From Chenopodium formosanum (lineage: Eukaryota; Streptophyta; Magnoliopsida; Caryophyllales; Amaranthaceae), in contig CM044879.1 in assembly GCA_024500155.1 (NCBI GenBank), positions 18,677,572-18,741,571 on the forward strand: DNA of 64,000 bases. Reading direction: 5' to 3'. The notes beneath the pieces are model-generated. The model worked only from the letters and a program-made list of their open reading frames with translations, was not told where the DNA came from and did not search any database. Shown here in pieces: positions 9,570-23,706 of the stretch; position 1 is the stretch's first letter, and the number at the start of each line of letters is the position of its first letter. Made by a program: the position numbers and the translations under genes.

Positions 9570-12500
9570 GCCCCGTAACATTAAAATTCCTCAAAAAGCG
9601 TGGATTATATAGCCTTCAATTTTGGAATTTTCTGACCTTTTTTCGCCCGGAAATAAAAATTGATTAGATGTTTACCATGGTTCCTTATACCCTTCGGGTG
9701 TCCAATTGAGTGGGTGGAACCATCCAGTATGCCTTTAAACAGTCAATTTACCCGTTCATAACTTGCACCGATATCGTGACCTCAAGCCTACCACAAACAT
9801 TTATGGCAACATATAAGGGTCATATATGATTCCAAACGTCATTATATGACCCTAAGATGTATCCCCTAGGGTCTCAAGACTTTTTGCCACCGGGCCCCGT
9901 AACCTCAAAATTCCTCAAAAAACGTGGATTATATTCTCCACTTTTGGAATTTTTTGACCTTTTTCGCCTGGAAATAAAAATTACCGAGATGTTTACCATG
10001 GTTTTTAATATCCTCCGGGAGTCTAATTGAGTGGGTGGAACCATCCAATATGCCTTTAAACAGTCAATTTACCCGTTCCAAACTTGCACCGATATTGTGA
10101 CCTCAAGCCTACCACGGACATTTATGGCAACATATTAGGGTCATATATGGTTTAAAACGTCATTATATGACCCTAAGATGTTTCCCCTTAGGGTCTCAAG
10201 ACTTTTCGCCACCGGGCCCTGTAACCTTAAAATTCCTCAAAAAGCGTGGATTATATATAGCCTTCAATTTTGGAATTTTTGACCTTTTTTCGCCCGGAAA
10301 TAAAAACTGCCGAGATGTTTACCATGAATCCTTATACCTTCCGGGCGTCCAATTGAGTGGGTGGAACCATCCAATATGCCTTTAAACAGTCAATTTTCCC
10401 GTTCCAAACTTGCACCGATATCGTAACCTCAAGCCTACCACGGACATTTATGGCAACATATAAGGGTCGTATATGGTTCCAAACGTCATTATATGACCCT
10501 AATATGTATCCCCATAGGGTCTCAAGACTTTTCGCCACCGGGCCCCGTAACCTTAATATTCCACAAAAAGCGTGGATTATGTAGCCTTCAATTTTGGAAT
10601 TTTTAGACCTTTTTTCGCCCGGAAATAAAAATTAATGAGATGTTTACCATGGTTCTTAATACCCTCCGGGAGTCCAATTGAGTGGGTGGAACCATCCAAA
10701 ATGCCTTTAAAAAGTCAATTTACCCGTTCCAATCTTGCATTGATATTGTGACCTTAAGCTTACCACGGACATTTATGGCAACATATAAGGATCATATATG
10801 GTTCCAAACGTCATTTTTTGACCCTAAAATGTATCCCCTAGGGTCTCAAGACTTTTCGCTACCGGGCCCCGTAACCTCAAAATTCCTCAAAAAGCGTGGA
10901 TTATATAGCCTTCAATTTTGGAATTTTTTGACCTTTTTTCGCCCAGAAATAAAAATTACCGAGATGTTTACCATGGTTTTTAATATCCTCCGGGAGTCTA
11001 ATTGAGTGGGTGGAACCATCCAATATGCCTTTAAACAGTCAATTTACCCGTTCCAAACTTGCACCGATATCGTGACCTCAAGACTACCACGGACATTTAT
11101 GGCAATATATAAGGGTCATATATGGTTCTAAACGTCATTGTATGACCCTAAGATGTATCCCCTAGGGTCTATAGACTTTTTGCCACCGGGCCCCATAACC
11201 TCAAAATTCCTCAAAAAGCGTGGATTATAGCCTTCAATTTTGGAATTTTTTGACCTTTTTTCGCCCGGAAATAAAAACTCCCGAGATGTTTACCATGGTT
11301 CCTTATACCCTCCGGGTGTCCAATTGAGTGGGTGGAACCATCCAGTATGCCTTTAAACAGTCAATTTACCCGTTCCATACTTGCACCGATATCGTGACCT
11401 CAAGCCTACCACGGACATTTATGGCAACATATAAGGGTCATATATGGTTCCAAACGTCACTATATGACCATAAAATGTATTCCCAAGAGTCTCAAGACAT
11501 TTCGCCACCAGGCCCCGTAACCTCAAAATTCCTCAAAAAGCGTGGATTATATACCCTTCAATTATGGAATTTTTTGACCTTTTTTCGCCCGGAAATAAAA
11601 AACTCCCGAGAAGTTTACCATAGTTTCTAAAACCCTCCGGGAATCAAATTGAGTGGGTTGAACTATCCAATATGCCTTTAAACAGTCAATTTACCCGTTC
11701 TAAAATTGAAGCCGGTATCGTGACCTCAAGCCTACCACGGACATTTATGGCAACATATAAGGGTCATATATGGTTCCAAATGTCATTATATGACCCTATG
11801 ATGTATACCCTAGGGTCTCAAGACTTTTTGCCACCAGGGCCCGTAACCTCAAAATTCCTCAAAAAGCGTGGATTATAGCCTTCAATTTTGGAATTTTTTG
11901 ACCTTTTTTTGCCCGGAAATAAAAATTGCTGAGATGTTTACCATGGTTCCTAATACACTCCAGGAGTCCAATTGAGTGGGTGGAACCATCTAATATGCCT
12001 TTAAACAATCAATTTACCCGTAACAAACTTGCGCCGGTATCGTGACCTCAAGCCTACCACGGACATTTATGGCAACATATAAGGGTCACAAATGGTTCCA
12101 AATGTCATTATATGACCCAAATATATATCCCCTAGGGTCTCAAGACTTTTCACCACAGGGCCCCGTAACCACAAAATTCCTCAAAAAGCGTAGATTATAG
12201 CCTTCAATTTTGGAATTTTTTGACCTTTTTTCGCCCAGAAATAAAAATTGCTGACATGTTTACCATGGTTCCTAATACCCTCCGGGAGTCCAATTGAGTG
12301 GGTGGAACCATCCAATATGCCTTTAAACAGTCAATTTACCCGTTCCAAACTTGCACCGATATCGTGACCTCAAGCCTACCACGGACATTTATTGCAACAT
12401 ATAAGGGTCATCTATGGTTCCAAACGTCATTATATGAACCTAAGATGTATCCCCTAGGGTCTCAAGTCATTTCGCCACCAGGCCCCGTAACGTCAAAATT

Positions 12501-12807
12501 CCTCAAAAAGCGTGGATTATAGCCTTTAATTTTGGAATTTCTTAACCTTTTTTGGCCGGAAATAAAAATTGCCGAGATGTTTACCATGGTTTCTAATACC
12601 CTCCGGGAGTCTAATTGAGTGGGTGCAACCATCCAATATGCCTTTAAACAGTCAATTTACCCGTTCCAAATTTGCACCAAAATCGTGACCTCAAGCCTAC
12701 CACAGACTTTTATGGCAACATATAAGGGTCATATATGGTTCCAAACGTCATTATATGACCATAAGATGTATCCCCTAGGGTCTTAAGACTTTTCGCCACC
12801 GGCCCCC
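9570..12807. repeat. Satellite array segment A1 (~321-bp monomer, about 10 copies)
   Basis: Tandem monomers are recognisable by GTGGGTGGAACCATCC, TTTAAACAGTCAATTTACCC, GACCTCAAGCCTACCACGGA, GGGTCATATATGGTTCC and CACCGGGCCCCGTAACCTC in fixed order. Members here differ at many positions and no short higher-order period was noticed. Each monomer holds the dyad AGGGTCATATA ... TATATGACCCT and one GGGCCC site. The segment begins exactly at the LTR end at 9569, at GCCCCGTAAC. Confidence 0.95.
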
Positions 12808-14837
12808 TATAGGCGTCGTTTGAAGTACGCCTACGTAAAAGCATGGTGTGAATATGCTTGGCACTCATAGGACGTGGGAATTGACATATAAGATTAGGGA
12901 CACGATTAGGGACATGGAAATTAGGGAGCCGCCAACAAGTTTTTATGGAACTTGTAAACCGTTCAAGGATCATTATAAGGCAACCGCGAAAAGGGACAAC
13001 GATAGGCAACAACGATTGACCCGTGAAGGTTACACCGCATTCATAATCCATGAGATAACTAATTCCATATGGTTCAGAACCACGAAAGGAGGATCGGGGA
13101 TGATGGTACGAAGTGGGTCATGGAGTCACGTTCGCCCGTATTGGCCTCTACTCGATTCTTATTATGAAAAGTATTCCTGTGATCTCAAAGGCATACAAAC
13201 AAAGATTCAATTTGCTCCAAACTATTATTATGCTAAATTGGTTGAATATTAATGCAACATATAATTCTAAAATATTAGTGATCATTTAAGAACAAGATTA
13301 AAGGAACCTACACCGGTCGTCTAATATGGCAATCATAAATAATAATAACAGAATTAACATTAATATTGGAAGCAATTCAACAATAATAGCGTTAGTCCAA
13401 ATCAAATAAAAATATTCCTAATCATGATACTAGAAATAAGAAAATAAAATAAGTAATTAAATTAATTAATTACTCAAATTCCGCGCGTTCCTTTAAATTG
13501 CTACATCATGAATAAATTGTTAGTAACTTCAATAAAATAAATCAAATTGAAATAATTAAATTAAATAAAAGTAGGGTTGAATTGGTCCAAACCCTCAATT
13601 AATTCTACCTTTCACGCCTTGGTTTAAGTATAGAACTTCGGGTCAAGTATGGACTCCTTAGAGTGCTTAAGGGATATAAAAAGAGAAAATAGGGTGGCTA
13701 GGGTTTAGGCTAGAGCAAGAGAGAGATGAGAGAATATTTTTGGTGTAGAAGAGAGGAAGAAAGAATGATTTGATAATCAAGCTTGTTGTTGATTGAAAAA
13801 GAGGAGACATGACCTCTATTTATAAGGAAAAAAGAGGGGTCAAATCAAGAAAAGATAAGAATTCGAATCGGATAAAACTCTTGCGATAGACAACAGTTTT
13901 TGCGGTTTGTTTTATCATATCTTTTGATCCAAAAATCGGAATACGATGAATAATATATTTTTGGAAAGCTCTTGAAGTCTACTTTCTAACCCAATTGGAA
14001 TCGGATTAAAATATTTTTTAGAATAAAAGATATTGCCGAAATATGGGGACGGTGTCGGTTTTGGATAGAGTTTCGTATTTCTTTTATATCTTTTTCGTTA
14101 TAGCTCGGAATTAATATTATAATATATCATTGGAAAGATAATTTCAAGAGCTATTCAACCTACTAAGAATTAGATAAAAACTATGAAGCAGGAAACTAAA
14201 ATCTGACAATCTTTGAACGTCTTTCAATTCGAATAGAATTAGGACTTTCAAAAAGAGAAGTTTTATTCAATTTCAAATGCTTTAATCTTATCTTTTAAAA
14301 AAGGATAATTAAGATCTTTTAGAAGCTTATAGAAGCTTCCCATTAATCCTAATTGGTTTAGGATTGAGATTAAATCCTTTGGACCCTCCACATGATCATT
14401 GGGTCGTAGGTAAGGTGGGCATAGGTTCTGTTTAGACCCAGTTTAGTATTTTGGCCATAACTTATTCGTTATAACTCGGATTTGGGCTTATAATATATCA
14501 TTGGAAAGCTCTTTTCAAGCCCCACCCAACCATTTAAGAATTGGACCCAGATTATGGACCAAAATAAACTTATCTAAACGTTTTAATAAAAAGGACACGA
14601 AATGAATGATTTTAAAGGACACGAAATGAATTATTTTAGGTTTAAAGGCACGAAATGAAGAAAATAAGTTACGGTTTGGTGAAATGGGTTAGTAATTGGG
14701 TTGGTTTATGAAATGTATTGGGAATGAACATGGATTTAAGCACTCCAAAGATTACATACTCAACCCGACCAATAATGGCGATGAAACGTTATTCATCATC
14801 GGGTTTAGTTTTGTGGAGACATTTTTAGGTGTCTACA
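12808..14837 (-). mobile_element. Solo LTR (group B), minus strand
   Basis: A single ~2030-bp LTR runs from TATAGGCGTCG (expected TGTAGGCGTCG) to GGTGTCTACA, with no PBS, PPT or internal sequence. Satellite flanks both sides: GGCCCCC before and GCCCCGTAAC after, an imperfect 5-base duplication of GCCCC. The sequence matches the LTRs at 19350 and 25467 in reverse orientation. It is the expected product of recombination between the two LTRs of a full element. Long open frames on both strands near 12710-13250 are incidental to the LTR. Confidence 0.9.
13816..13824 (-). promoter_or_regulatory. TATA box of solo LTR
   Basis: TATAAATAG on the minus strand, followed on that strand by AGGTCATGTC as in the group B LTRs. 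Confidence 0.6.
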
Positions 14838-17800
14838 GCCCCGTAACCACAAAATTCTTAAAAAAAGCCGTGGATTGTAGCCTTCAATTTCGTAATTTTT
14901 TTACCTTTTTTTGCCCGAAAATAAAAATTTTCCAGATGTTTACCATGGTTCCTAATACCCTCCAGCAGTCCAATTGAGTGGGTGGAACCATCTCATATGC
15001 CTTTAAACAGTCAATTTACCCGTTCCAAAATTCCACCGATATCGTGACCTCAAGCCTACCACGGAGATTTATGGCAATATATAAGGGTCATATATGGTTC
15101 CAAACGTCATTATATGACCCTAAGATGTATCCCCTAAGGTCTCAAGACTTTTCGCAACCGAGCCCCGTAACCTCAAAATTCCTCAAAAAGCGTGGATTAT
15201 AGCCTTTAATTTAGGAATTTTTTGACCTTTTTTGCCCGGAAATAAAAATTACCGAGATGTTTACCATGGTTCCTAATACCCTCCGGGAGTCCAATTGAGT
15301 GGGTGGAACCATCCAATACGCCTTTAAACAGTCAATTTAACCGTTTCAAACTTGCACCGATATTGTGACCTCAAGCCTACCACAGACATTTATGGCAACA
15401 AATAAGGGTCATATATGGTTCCAAACGTCATTGTATGACCCTAAGATGTATCCCCTAGGGGTCTCAAGACTTTTCGCCACTAGGCCCCGTAACCTCAAAA
15501 TTCCTCAAAAAGCGTGGATTATAGCCTTCAATTTTGGAATTTTTTGACCTTTTTTCGCCCGGAAATAGAAATGGCCGAGAAGTTTACCTTGGTTCCTAAT
15601 AACCTCTAGGAGTCCAAGTGAGTGGGTGGAACCATCCAATACGCCTTTTAACAGTCAATTTACAAGTTCCAAACTTGCAACGATATCGTGACCTCAATCC
15701 TACCACGGACATTTATGGTAACATATAAGGGTCATATATGGTTCCAAAACGTGATAATATGACCCTAAGATGTATCCCCTAGGGTCTCAAGACTTTTCGC
15801 CACCGGGCCCCGTAACCTCTAAATTCCTCAAAAAGCGTGGATTATAGCCTTCAATTTTGGAATTTTTTGACCTTTTTTCGCCCGGAAATAATAATTACCG
15901 AGGTTATACCATGGTTCCTAATACCCTCCGGGATTCCAATTGTGTGGGTCAAACCATCCAATATGCCTTTAAACAGTCAATTTACCCGTTCGAAACTTGC
16001 ACCGATATCGTGACCTCAAGCCTACCACAAACATTTATGGAAACATATAAGGGTCATATATGGTTCCAAACGTCATTATATGACCCTAAGATGTATCCCC
16101 AAGGGTCTCAAGACTTTTCGCCACCGGGCCCCGTAACCTCAAAATTCCCCAAAAAGCTTGGATTATAGCCTTCAATTTTGGAATTTTTTGACCTTTTTTC
16201 ACCCGGAAATAAAAATTGCCGAGAGGTTTACCATGGTTCCTAATACTCTGCGGGAGTCCAATTGAGTTGGTGGAACCATCCAATATGCCTTTAAACTGTC
16301 AATTAACCCGTTCTAAACTTGCATCGATATCGTGACCTCAAGCTTACCACGGACATTTATGTAAACATATAAGGGTCATATATGGTTCCAAACGTCATTA
16401 TATAAACCCTAAGATGTATCCCCTTGGGTCTCAAGACTTTTCGCCACCGGGCCCTCTAACCTCAAAATTCCTCTAAAAGCGTGGATTAGCCTTCAATTTT
16501 GGAATTTTTTGACCTTTTTTCGCCCGGAAATAAAAATTGCCGAGAGGTTTACCATGGTTCCTAATACTCTGCGGGAGTCCAATTGAGTCGGTGGAACCAT
16601 CCAATATGCCTTTAAACTGTCAATTAACCCGTTCCAAACTTGCACCGATATCGTGACCTCAAGCCTACCACGGACATTTATGGCAACATATAAGTGTCAT
16701 ATATGGTTCCAAATTTCATAATATGATCCTAAGATGTATCCCCTAGGGTATCAAGACTTTTCGCCACCGGGCCCCGTAAACTCAAAATTCCTCAAAAAGC
16801 GTGGATTTATAGCCTTCAATTTCGGAATTTTTTTACCTTTTTTGCCCGGAAATAAAAACTGCCGAGATGTTTGCCATGATTCTTAATACCCTCCGCGAGT
16901 CCAATAGAGTAGGTTGGAACCATCCAATATGCCTTTAAACAGTCAATTTACCCGTTCTAAACTTGCACTGATATCGTGTCCTCAAGCCTACCACGGATAT
17001 TTAAGGCAACATATAAGGGTCTTATATGATTCCAAACTTCATTATATGACCCTATGATGTATTCCCTAGGGTCTCTAGATTTTTCACCACCGGGCCCTGT
17101 AACCTCAAAATTCCTCAAAAAGCGTGGATTATGGCCTTCAATTTTTGAATTTTTTGACCGTTTTTCGGGCGGAAATAAAAATTTCCAAGATGTTTACCAT
17201 GGTTCCTTATACCGTCCGGGAGTCCAATTGAGTGGGTGGAACCATCTAATATGCCTCTAAACAGTCAATTTACCCGTTCCAAACTTGCACCGATATCGTG
17301 ACCTCAAGCCTACAACAGAAATTTACGGCAACATATAAGGGTCACATATGGTTCCAAACGTCATTATATGACCCTAAGATGTATCCCCAAGGGTCTCAAG
17401 ACTTTTCGCCACTGGGCCCCGCAACCTCAAAATTCCTCAAAAAGCGTGGATTATAGCCTTCAATTTTGTTATTTTTTCCCTTTTCTCGCCTGGAAATTAA
17501 AAGTACCTAGATGTTTACCATAGTTTCTAATACCCTACGGGAGTCCAATTGAGTGGGTAGAACCATACAATATGCCTTTAAATAGTCAATTTACCCGCTC
17601 CAAACTTGCACCAATATCGTGACCTCAAACCTACCACGGACATTTATGGCAACATATAAGGGTCATATATGGTTCCAATCGTCATTATATGACCCTAAGA
17701 TGTATCCCCTAGGGTCTCAAAACTTTTCTCTACCAAGCCCCGTAAACTCGAAATTCCTCAAAAAGCGTGGATTATAGCCTTCAATTTTTGAATTTTTTTT

Positions 17801-19349
17801 ACCTTTTTTCGCCTGGAAAAAAAAATTCCGGAGATGTTTACCATGATTCTTAATACCCTCCGGGAGTCCAATTGAGTGGGAGGAACCATCCAATATGCCT
17901 TGAAACACTCAATTTACCCGTTCTAAACTTGCACCGATATCGTGTCCTCAAACCTACCACGGATATTTATGGCAACATATAAGGGTCATATATGTTTCCA
18001 AACGTTATTATATGACCCTAAGATGTATCCCCTAGGGTCTCAAGACTTTTCGCCACTGGGCCCCGTAACCTCAAAATTCCTTAAAAAGCGTGGATTATAG
18101 CCCTCAATTTTTGAATTTTTTGACCTTTTTTCGGGCGGAAGTAAAAATTGCCAAGATGTTTACCATGGTTCCTAATACCCTCCGGGAGTCCAATTGAGTG
18201 GGTGGAACCATCCAATATGCCTTTAAACAGTCAATTTACCCGTTCCAAACTTGCACCGATATTGTGACCTCAAGCCTACAACGGATATTTATGGCAATAT
18301 ATAAGGGTCATATATGGTTCCAAACGTCATTATATGACCCTAAGATGTATCCCCTAGGTTTTCAAGACTTTTCGCCACGGGGCGCAGTAACCTCCAAATT
18401 CCTCAAAAAGCGTGGATTAGCCTTCAATTTCAGAATTTTTTGACCTTTTTTCGCTTGGAAATAAAAATTGCCGAGATGTTTACCATGTTTCCTAATACCC
18501 TCCGGGAGTCCAATTGAAAGGGTGGAACCATCCAATATGCCTTTAAACAGTCAATTTACTTGTTCCAAACTTGCACCGATATCGTGACCTCAAGCCTACC
18601 ACGGACATTTATGGCAACATAAAAGGGTCATATATGGTTCCAAACGTCATTATATGACCCTAAGATGTATCCCCTAGGGTCTTAATACTTTTCGCCAGCG
18701 GGCCCCGTAACCTTAAAATTCCTCAAAAAGCGAGGATTATAGCCTTCAATTTTGGAATTTTTTGACCTTTTTTCGCCCGGAAATAAAAATTGCCGAGATG
18801 TCTACCATTGTTCCTAATACCCTCCGAGAGTCCAATTGAGTGGGTGGAACCATCCAATATGCCTTTGAATAGTCAATTTACCCGTTCCAAACTTGCACCG
18901 ATATCGTTACCTCAAGCCCACCACGGACATTTATGGCAACATATAAGGGTCATATATGGTTCCAAACGTCATTATATGACCCTAAGATGCATCCCCAAGG
19001 GTCTCAAGAGTTTTCGCCACCTGGCCCCGTAACCTCTAATTCCTCAAAAAGCGTGGATTTTAACCTTCAATTTTGGAATTTTTTCACCTTTTTTCGCCCG
19101 GAAATAAAAATTGCCGAGATGTTTACCATGGTTCCTTATACCCTCAAGGAGTCCAATTGAGTGGGTGGAACCATCTAATATGCCTTTAAACAGTCAATTT
19201 ACCCGTTCCAAACTTGCACCGATATCGTGACCTCAAGCCTACCACGGAGATTTTTGGCAACATATAAGGGTCATATATGGTTCCAAACGTCATTATATGA
19301 CCCTAAGATGTATCCCCTAGGGTCTCAAGACTTTTCGCCACCGGGCCCC
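14838..19349. repeat. Satellite array segment A2 (about 14 monomers)
   Basis: Same monomer and phase as A1, starting at GCCCCGTAACC and ending at GGGCCCC. Neighbouring monomers near 16220 and 16542 share GAGAGGTTTACC, CTCTGCGGGAG and AAACTGTCAATTAACCC at a 321-bp offset, which shows a recent local duplication. Elsewhere monomers are diverged, with occasional losses of one or a few bases. Confidence 0.95.
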
Positions 19350-21297
19350 TGTAGACACTTAAAAATGTCTCCCCAAAACCAAACCCGATGATGAACATCC
19401 TTTCACCGCCATTATTGGTCGGGTTGAGTATGTAATCTTTAGAGTGCTTTAATCCATGTTCCATTCAATACATTTCATAAAACAACCCAATTCCTAACCC
19501 ATTTTCCCAAACCATAACTTATTTCCTCTTTTCGTGCCTTTAAACCCAAAATAATTCATTTCGTGTCCTTTAAAAATCATTCATTTCGTGTCCATTTCAT
19601 AAAAACGCTTAGACCAGTTTATTTTGGTCCGTAATCTGGGTCCAATGAATAAATATTTGGATGGGGCTTGAAAAGAGTTTTCCAACGACAAATCCGAGTT
19701 ATAACGAATAAGTTATGGCCAAAATACTAAATTAAGTCTAAATCGAACCTAAGCCCAGCTTACCTACGACCCAATGATCATGTGGTGGGTCCAAAGGCTT
19801 AAATCCCATTCCTAAACCAATTAGGCCGGATTAATTAGAAGCTTCTATAAGTTTCTAAAATATCTTAATTATCCTTTTTGAAATGATATGATTAAAGAGT
19901 TTGAAATTGAATAAAACTCCTCTATTAATTCGATTCGAATTGAAAGACGTTCAAAGATTGTCAAATATTATTTTCGTGCTTCATATTTTTTATCTAATTC
20001 TTAGTAGGTTGGATAGCTCTTGAAATTATCTTTCCATTGATATATTATAATATTGATTCCGAGCTATAATGAAAAAGATATGAGCGAAATACGAAACTCT
20101 ATCCAAAACTAACACCGTCTCACTATTTCGGTCATATCTTTTATTCTACAAATTATTTTAATCTGATTCGAATTCTTATCTTTTCTTGATTTGACCCCTC
20201 TTTTTTCCCTATAAATAGAGGTCATATCTTTCCTTTTTTAATCATCAACCATCTTGATCATCAAATCATTCTATCTTCCTCTTTTCTACACCAAAAATCA
20301 TTCTCTCTACCAACACTAAAAATCATTCTCTTGCTCTAGCCTAAATTCTAGCCACCCTATTCTCTCATTTTATATCCTTTATAAGCACTCTAAGGAGTCC
20401 ATATAATACCCGAAGTTCTATACTTAAACCAAGGCGTGAAAGGTATAATTAACTGATGGTTTGGACAAAATCAACTCTATTTTTATTTAATTTAATTTCC
20501 ATTTGATTTATTTTTTATTGAAGTTACTAACAATTTATTCATGATGAAGCAATTTCAAGGAAACGCGAAAAATGAGTAATTATTCACTTCATTACTCTTG
20601 TTATTATTTCTTATTGCTAGTATCATGATTAGGGTTTATTATTATTTGATTTGACTAACGTTATTATTGTCGAATTGCTTCCAATATTAATGTTTATTCT
20701 ATTATTTATTATGATCACCGTATTGCATGTTAAAGGGAATATGTAATTGAAAATCATGCCTAATAAGATAATTTGGACAATCGGTTTAGGTTCCTTTTTA
20801 ATCTTGTTATTTAATCAAGTGATCACCAATATTTTAGAATAATATGTTGCATTAATTTTCAACCAATTTAGCATAATAATACTTTGGAGCGAATTGAATC
20901 TTTGTTTGCATGCCTTTGAGATCACGGGAATACTTTTCATAATAGGAATCAAGTAGAGGCCAATACGGGCGAATGTGACTCCATGACTCACTTCGTAACA
21001 TCATCCCCGATCCTCCTTTTGTGGTTCCGAACCATATGGAGTTAGTAATCTCATGGATTATGAATGGGGTGTAACTTTCCCGGGTCAATCGTTGTTACCT
21101 TTCGTTGTCCCTTAATCGTGGTTGCCTTAAATGATCCGTGAATGGTTTACAAGTTCCTTAAAAACCTTGTTGGTGGCTCCCTACTTTTCTTGTTCCTAAT
21201 CGTGTCCCTAATCGTTATGTCAATTCCCACTTCCTATGAGTGCCAAGCATATTCACAACATGCTGTTAACGTAGGCGCACTTCAAACGACGCCTACA
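19350..21297 (+). repeat. 5' LTR of central element (group B)
   Basis: The 1948-bp LTR runs from TGTAGACAC to ACGACGCCTACA. Compared with its partner it lacks about 14 bases of the TATATTATAAGCCC segment near 19690 but keeps about 45 bp directly before the TATA box that the partner lacks. Confidence 0.92.
20210..20218 (+). promoter_or_regulatory. TATA box of 5' LTR
   Basis: TATAAATAG in the context CCCTATAAATAGAGGTCATA, shared with the partner LTR at 26290-26298. Confidence 0.65.
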
Positions 21298-21300
21298 ATT

Positions 21301-21318
21301 TGGCGACTCCACTGGGGA
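21301..21318 (+). other. Primer binding site (PBS)
   Basis: TGGCGACTCCACTGGGGA, three bases after the LTR end. Identical to the site at 53666-53683. Confidence 0.87.
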
Positions 21319-21579
21319 GGGGTCTCGGTTATTTATCGATTTGAGTGATCGGTATTTAATTAAGATGAGTGGATGAGACTTGAAAGATTCTTGAATTGTA
21401 TTCCTTTGATTTAATTGTCATTGTCACATATGCATTTGCATATTAGGTTACCTATTTTTCCACAATAGTACGTGTTCTACGTACGTGGCTAGCCCGGGGG
21501 ATTTAAGCTCTATCAACCCAAAAACGCTCATGGCAATAAGGGTTCATCCGAGTTTCTAAATCCACCCAAACCATGGAGT

Positions 21580-21604
21580 CGAGTTCGATTTCATCATGAA
21601 CTCG
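21580..21604 (+). other. Leader stem-loop
   Basis: CGAGTTCG and TGAACTCG pair around the loop ATTTCATCA. The loop-closing pair is G-T (G-U in RNA) instead of G-C. The sequence around it, CCATGGAGTCGAGTTCG, is shared with both other elements. Confidence 0.55.
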
Positions 21605-23644
21605 CGGAGCCGCCCGTTGGCATACACCCTCAAGGGAGGGTGCCTTGCTAACGCGTCCAAACTCTTAACCATGGTACCCTTTGACACCCAAATAAGCTTG
21701 ACCCTAGTGGAACATAGAACTTGACTTTAGGTTGCGAACTTCATTGCATCATTCATGGCAGTATGCTTATGTGTGCATATTTTTATTTTTTTTTTTCTTC
21801 TCTTTTTTTTTTCTCTTATCAAACCATATTTTTTTTTATTAGAGTCGAGTCATAGATTTATTTATTTATTTTGAGTCAACCCGGATTTTTTTTCCCGTAT
21901 CCTGCATAAGAGTCAACTTGTTTTGATCATAGTCGGAGTTCTAGAAAGAGTTACGTGTCGTGTTACCTATGGATCTATAGCCCCAAGTTTTATCTTTTAT
22001 TTGGAGTTGGTTTCGCCACAATCAGAATCACAGAACAAAAGTTATAACCGATCTACTACAGCCTGTCCAGTTTAGGTGTCTTTTTAGTGTGCAATCTCTT
22101 ATTTTTATTTTTTCTTTTCAAGCTAGTCTTAGCCAAGTCCTTTAATCTGTGTCAAATCGTATAACATAGGATTACAGATTTTTATTTTTTACTTATTTAT
22201 ACCCATGAGTCCTAACTCTTCTAGGATTCCACTCGTCTTCCTAGTTTCTTGTGTTTTATTGTGCTAATCTTAACATGTGTTCTTTGTCTATGATTGTGGT
22301 TGATCTTATTTATGACTAACGATTGCCAATGGTCCGTTTTCACCTAGTAAATAGAATAAACATTAAAATTGGACAAAATCAATCAAGTTAGTTTGTCTTT
22401 TAGTCTTCCGTGTTATTTGGTCACTTAGTCTTTTGTTTTTCACAACGTCCTCATGTCTAGCCATGCGATCATACCACGAGTCTTAATAAACTCACTTAAT
22501 CACACATGTTGAGTCGTTGCACACACTTTGTCTTCGAGTAATGCACTATATTGTTTATGATCGTATACTAGGACCATGCATGCGTCGTTTTATGTCGTAA
22601 TAGGAATGAGTGGAGTATTTCACATTGGTTATGAAAATTTTTCATACGCTCTTACTTTCCAATCCGAGTATTGAGTCATTGCATTAAGTGAGCTCATTTT
22701 GTTCCATATATAGTACTCGAGTTCAAGAATCACTAGGCAAGAGTTGGAAGAATAAGGGGAACGTCATTCCTTCCTTCTTTTCTTCTAATCAAAGCATCAG
22801 GAAAAACAAATTTCTTGTCCCTCTTGGCGATAACAAGTAATTCATAAGCATCCATGAAGACAAAGAACAAGACAAGTTTCCCATACAAGATTTCATACTT
22901 TTTTTCTTCTTTTGTTCCAACCCTTTATCCCTAATAAGTCTAGCATAGGTTCTCCTTATCCTTATGTCTCTATGCCATGTTCCATCAATAAGCATCTATG
23001 TCCTTAGCATTCGATCATGTCATTCGCAAAAAAAAAAAAAAAGAAAAACAAAACCGCCGAACTAAACACAAGGTACACCAATGATTTGAGGCACCTTTGC
23101 AACCCTGTCATTCCCCTTAAACCATTTCAATCACATATACATTTCTTCATCAACCAATTTGAGCCTCGTCTAATGTTTGGCCTTTATTTCTTCAACCCAC
23201 ATTCACTTAACCCAGGGATGAAAAGATGTGCAATTTGTGTAACAGTAAGAAAGCAAGTTCAAATAAAAAAAAAAGAATAAGTAAATAAAAAAAACAATGT
23301 CTAAAGGCAAGTGTTCCAATGTCTTTGATACGAACACGTCTCGAATTGCGTCTCTCATCGAGCGCTTGGTATCGTGCCTGAGAAACATGAATGCTAAGTG
23401 AGTGATGGACCGCATGATCTGAGATTGCCTACATTGATTCAAAAGAATTTAAAAGCAAAAAAAAAAATTATTGAAAAATAAAACTTGCGAATTCAAAATT
23501 TTCAAATACACAATTACACATTTCGGGGGGATTCTCTCTGGTCTTGAGCCTTTTACCCCTTTCTTCCTTAAACCATCATCTTAACCACATTACAACCCTT
23601 GAAAGACCTCTTTGAGGTGTACATACACTTGTGCAAAGTTCGGT

Positions 23645-23706
23645 TAGAGCTACGTTCGGCCTGATTCCTAACGGATACGTAGGCAACCTCACATTGAGGT
23701 GCGGCC
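23645..23706 (+). other. Conserved post-gag/pol motif with stem-loop
   Basis: Contains GAGCTACGTTCGGCCTGATT, GGATACGTAGGCAACC and the stem ACCTCA-CAT-TGAGGT (23686-23700). Compare 3276-3339 (minus) and 62167-62229. Confidence 0.7.

Noticed and set aside
9570..9600. Satellite as an internal tandem repeat of the retrotransposon
   Set aside because: LTR termini with PBS or PPT on their inner sides place the satellite outside the elements at every junction.
12890..12935. Telomere-type repeat (GATTAGGGACA twice)
   Set aside because: Only two or three irregular TTAGGG words within LTR sequence; the plant telomere repeat is TTTAGGG in long tandem runs.
12710..13252. Overlapping genes on both strands in the solo LTR
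   Set aside because: They lie wholly inside an LTR; the equivalent frames are broken in the related LTRs at 20850-21090 and 26930-27140.
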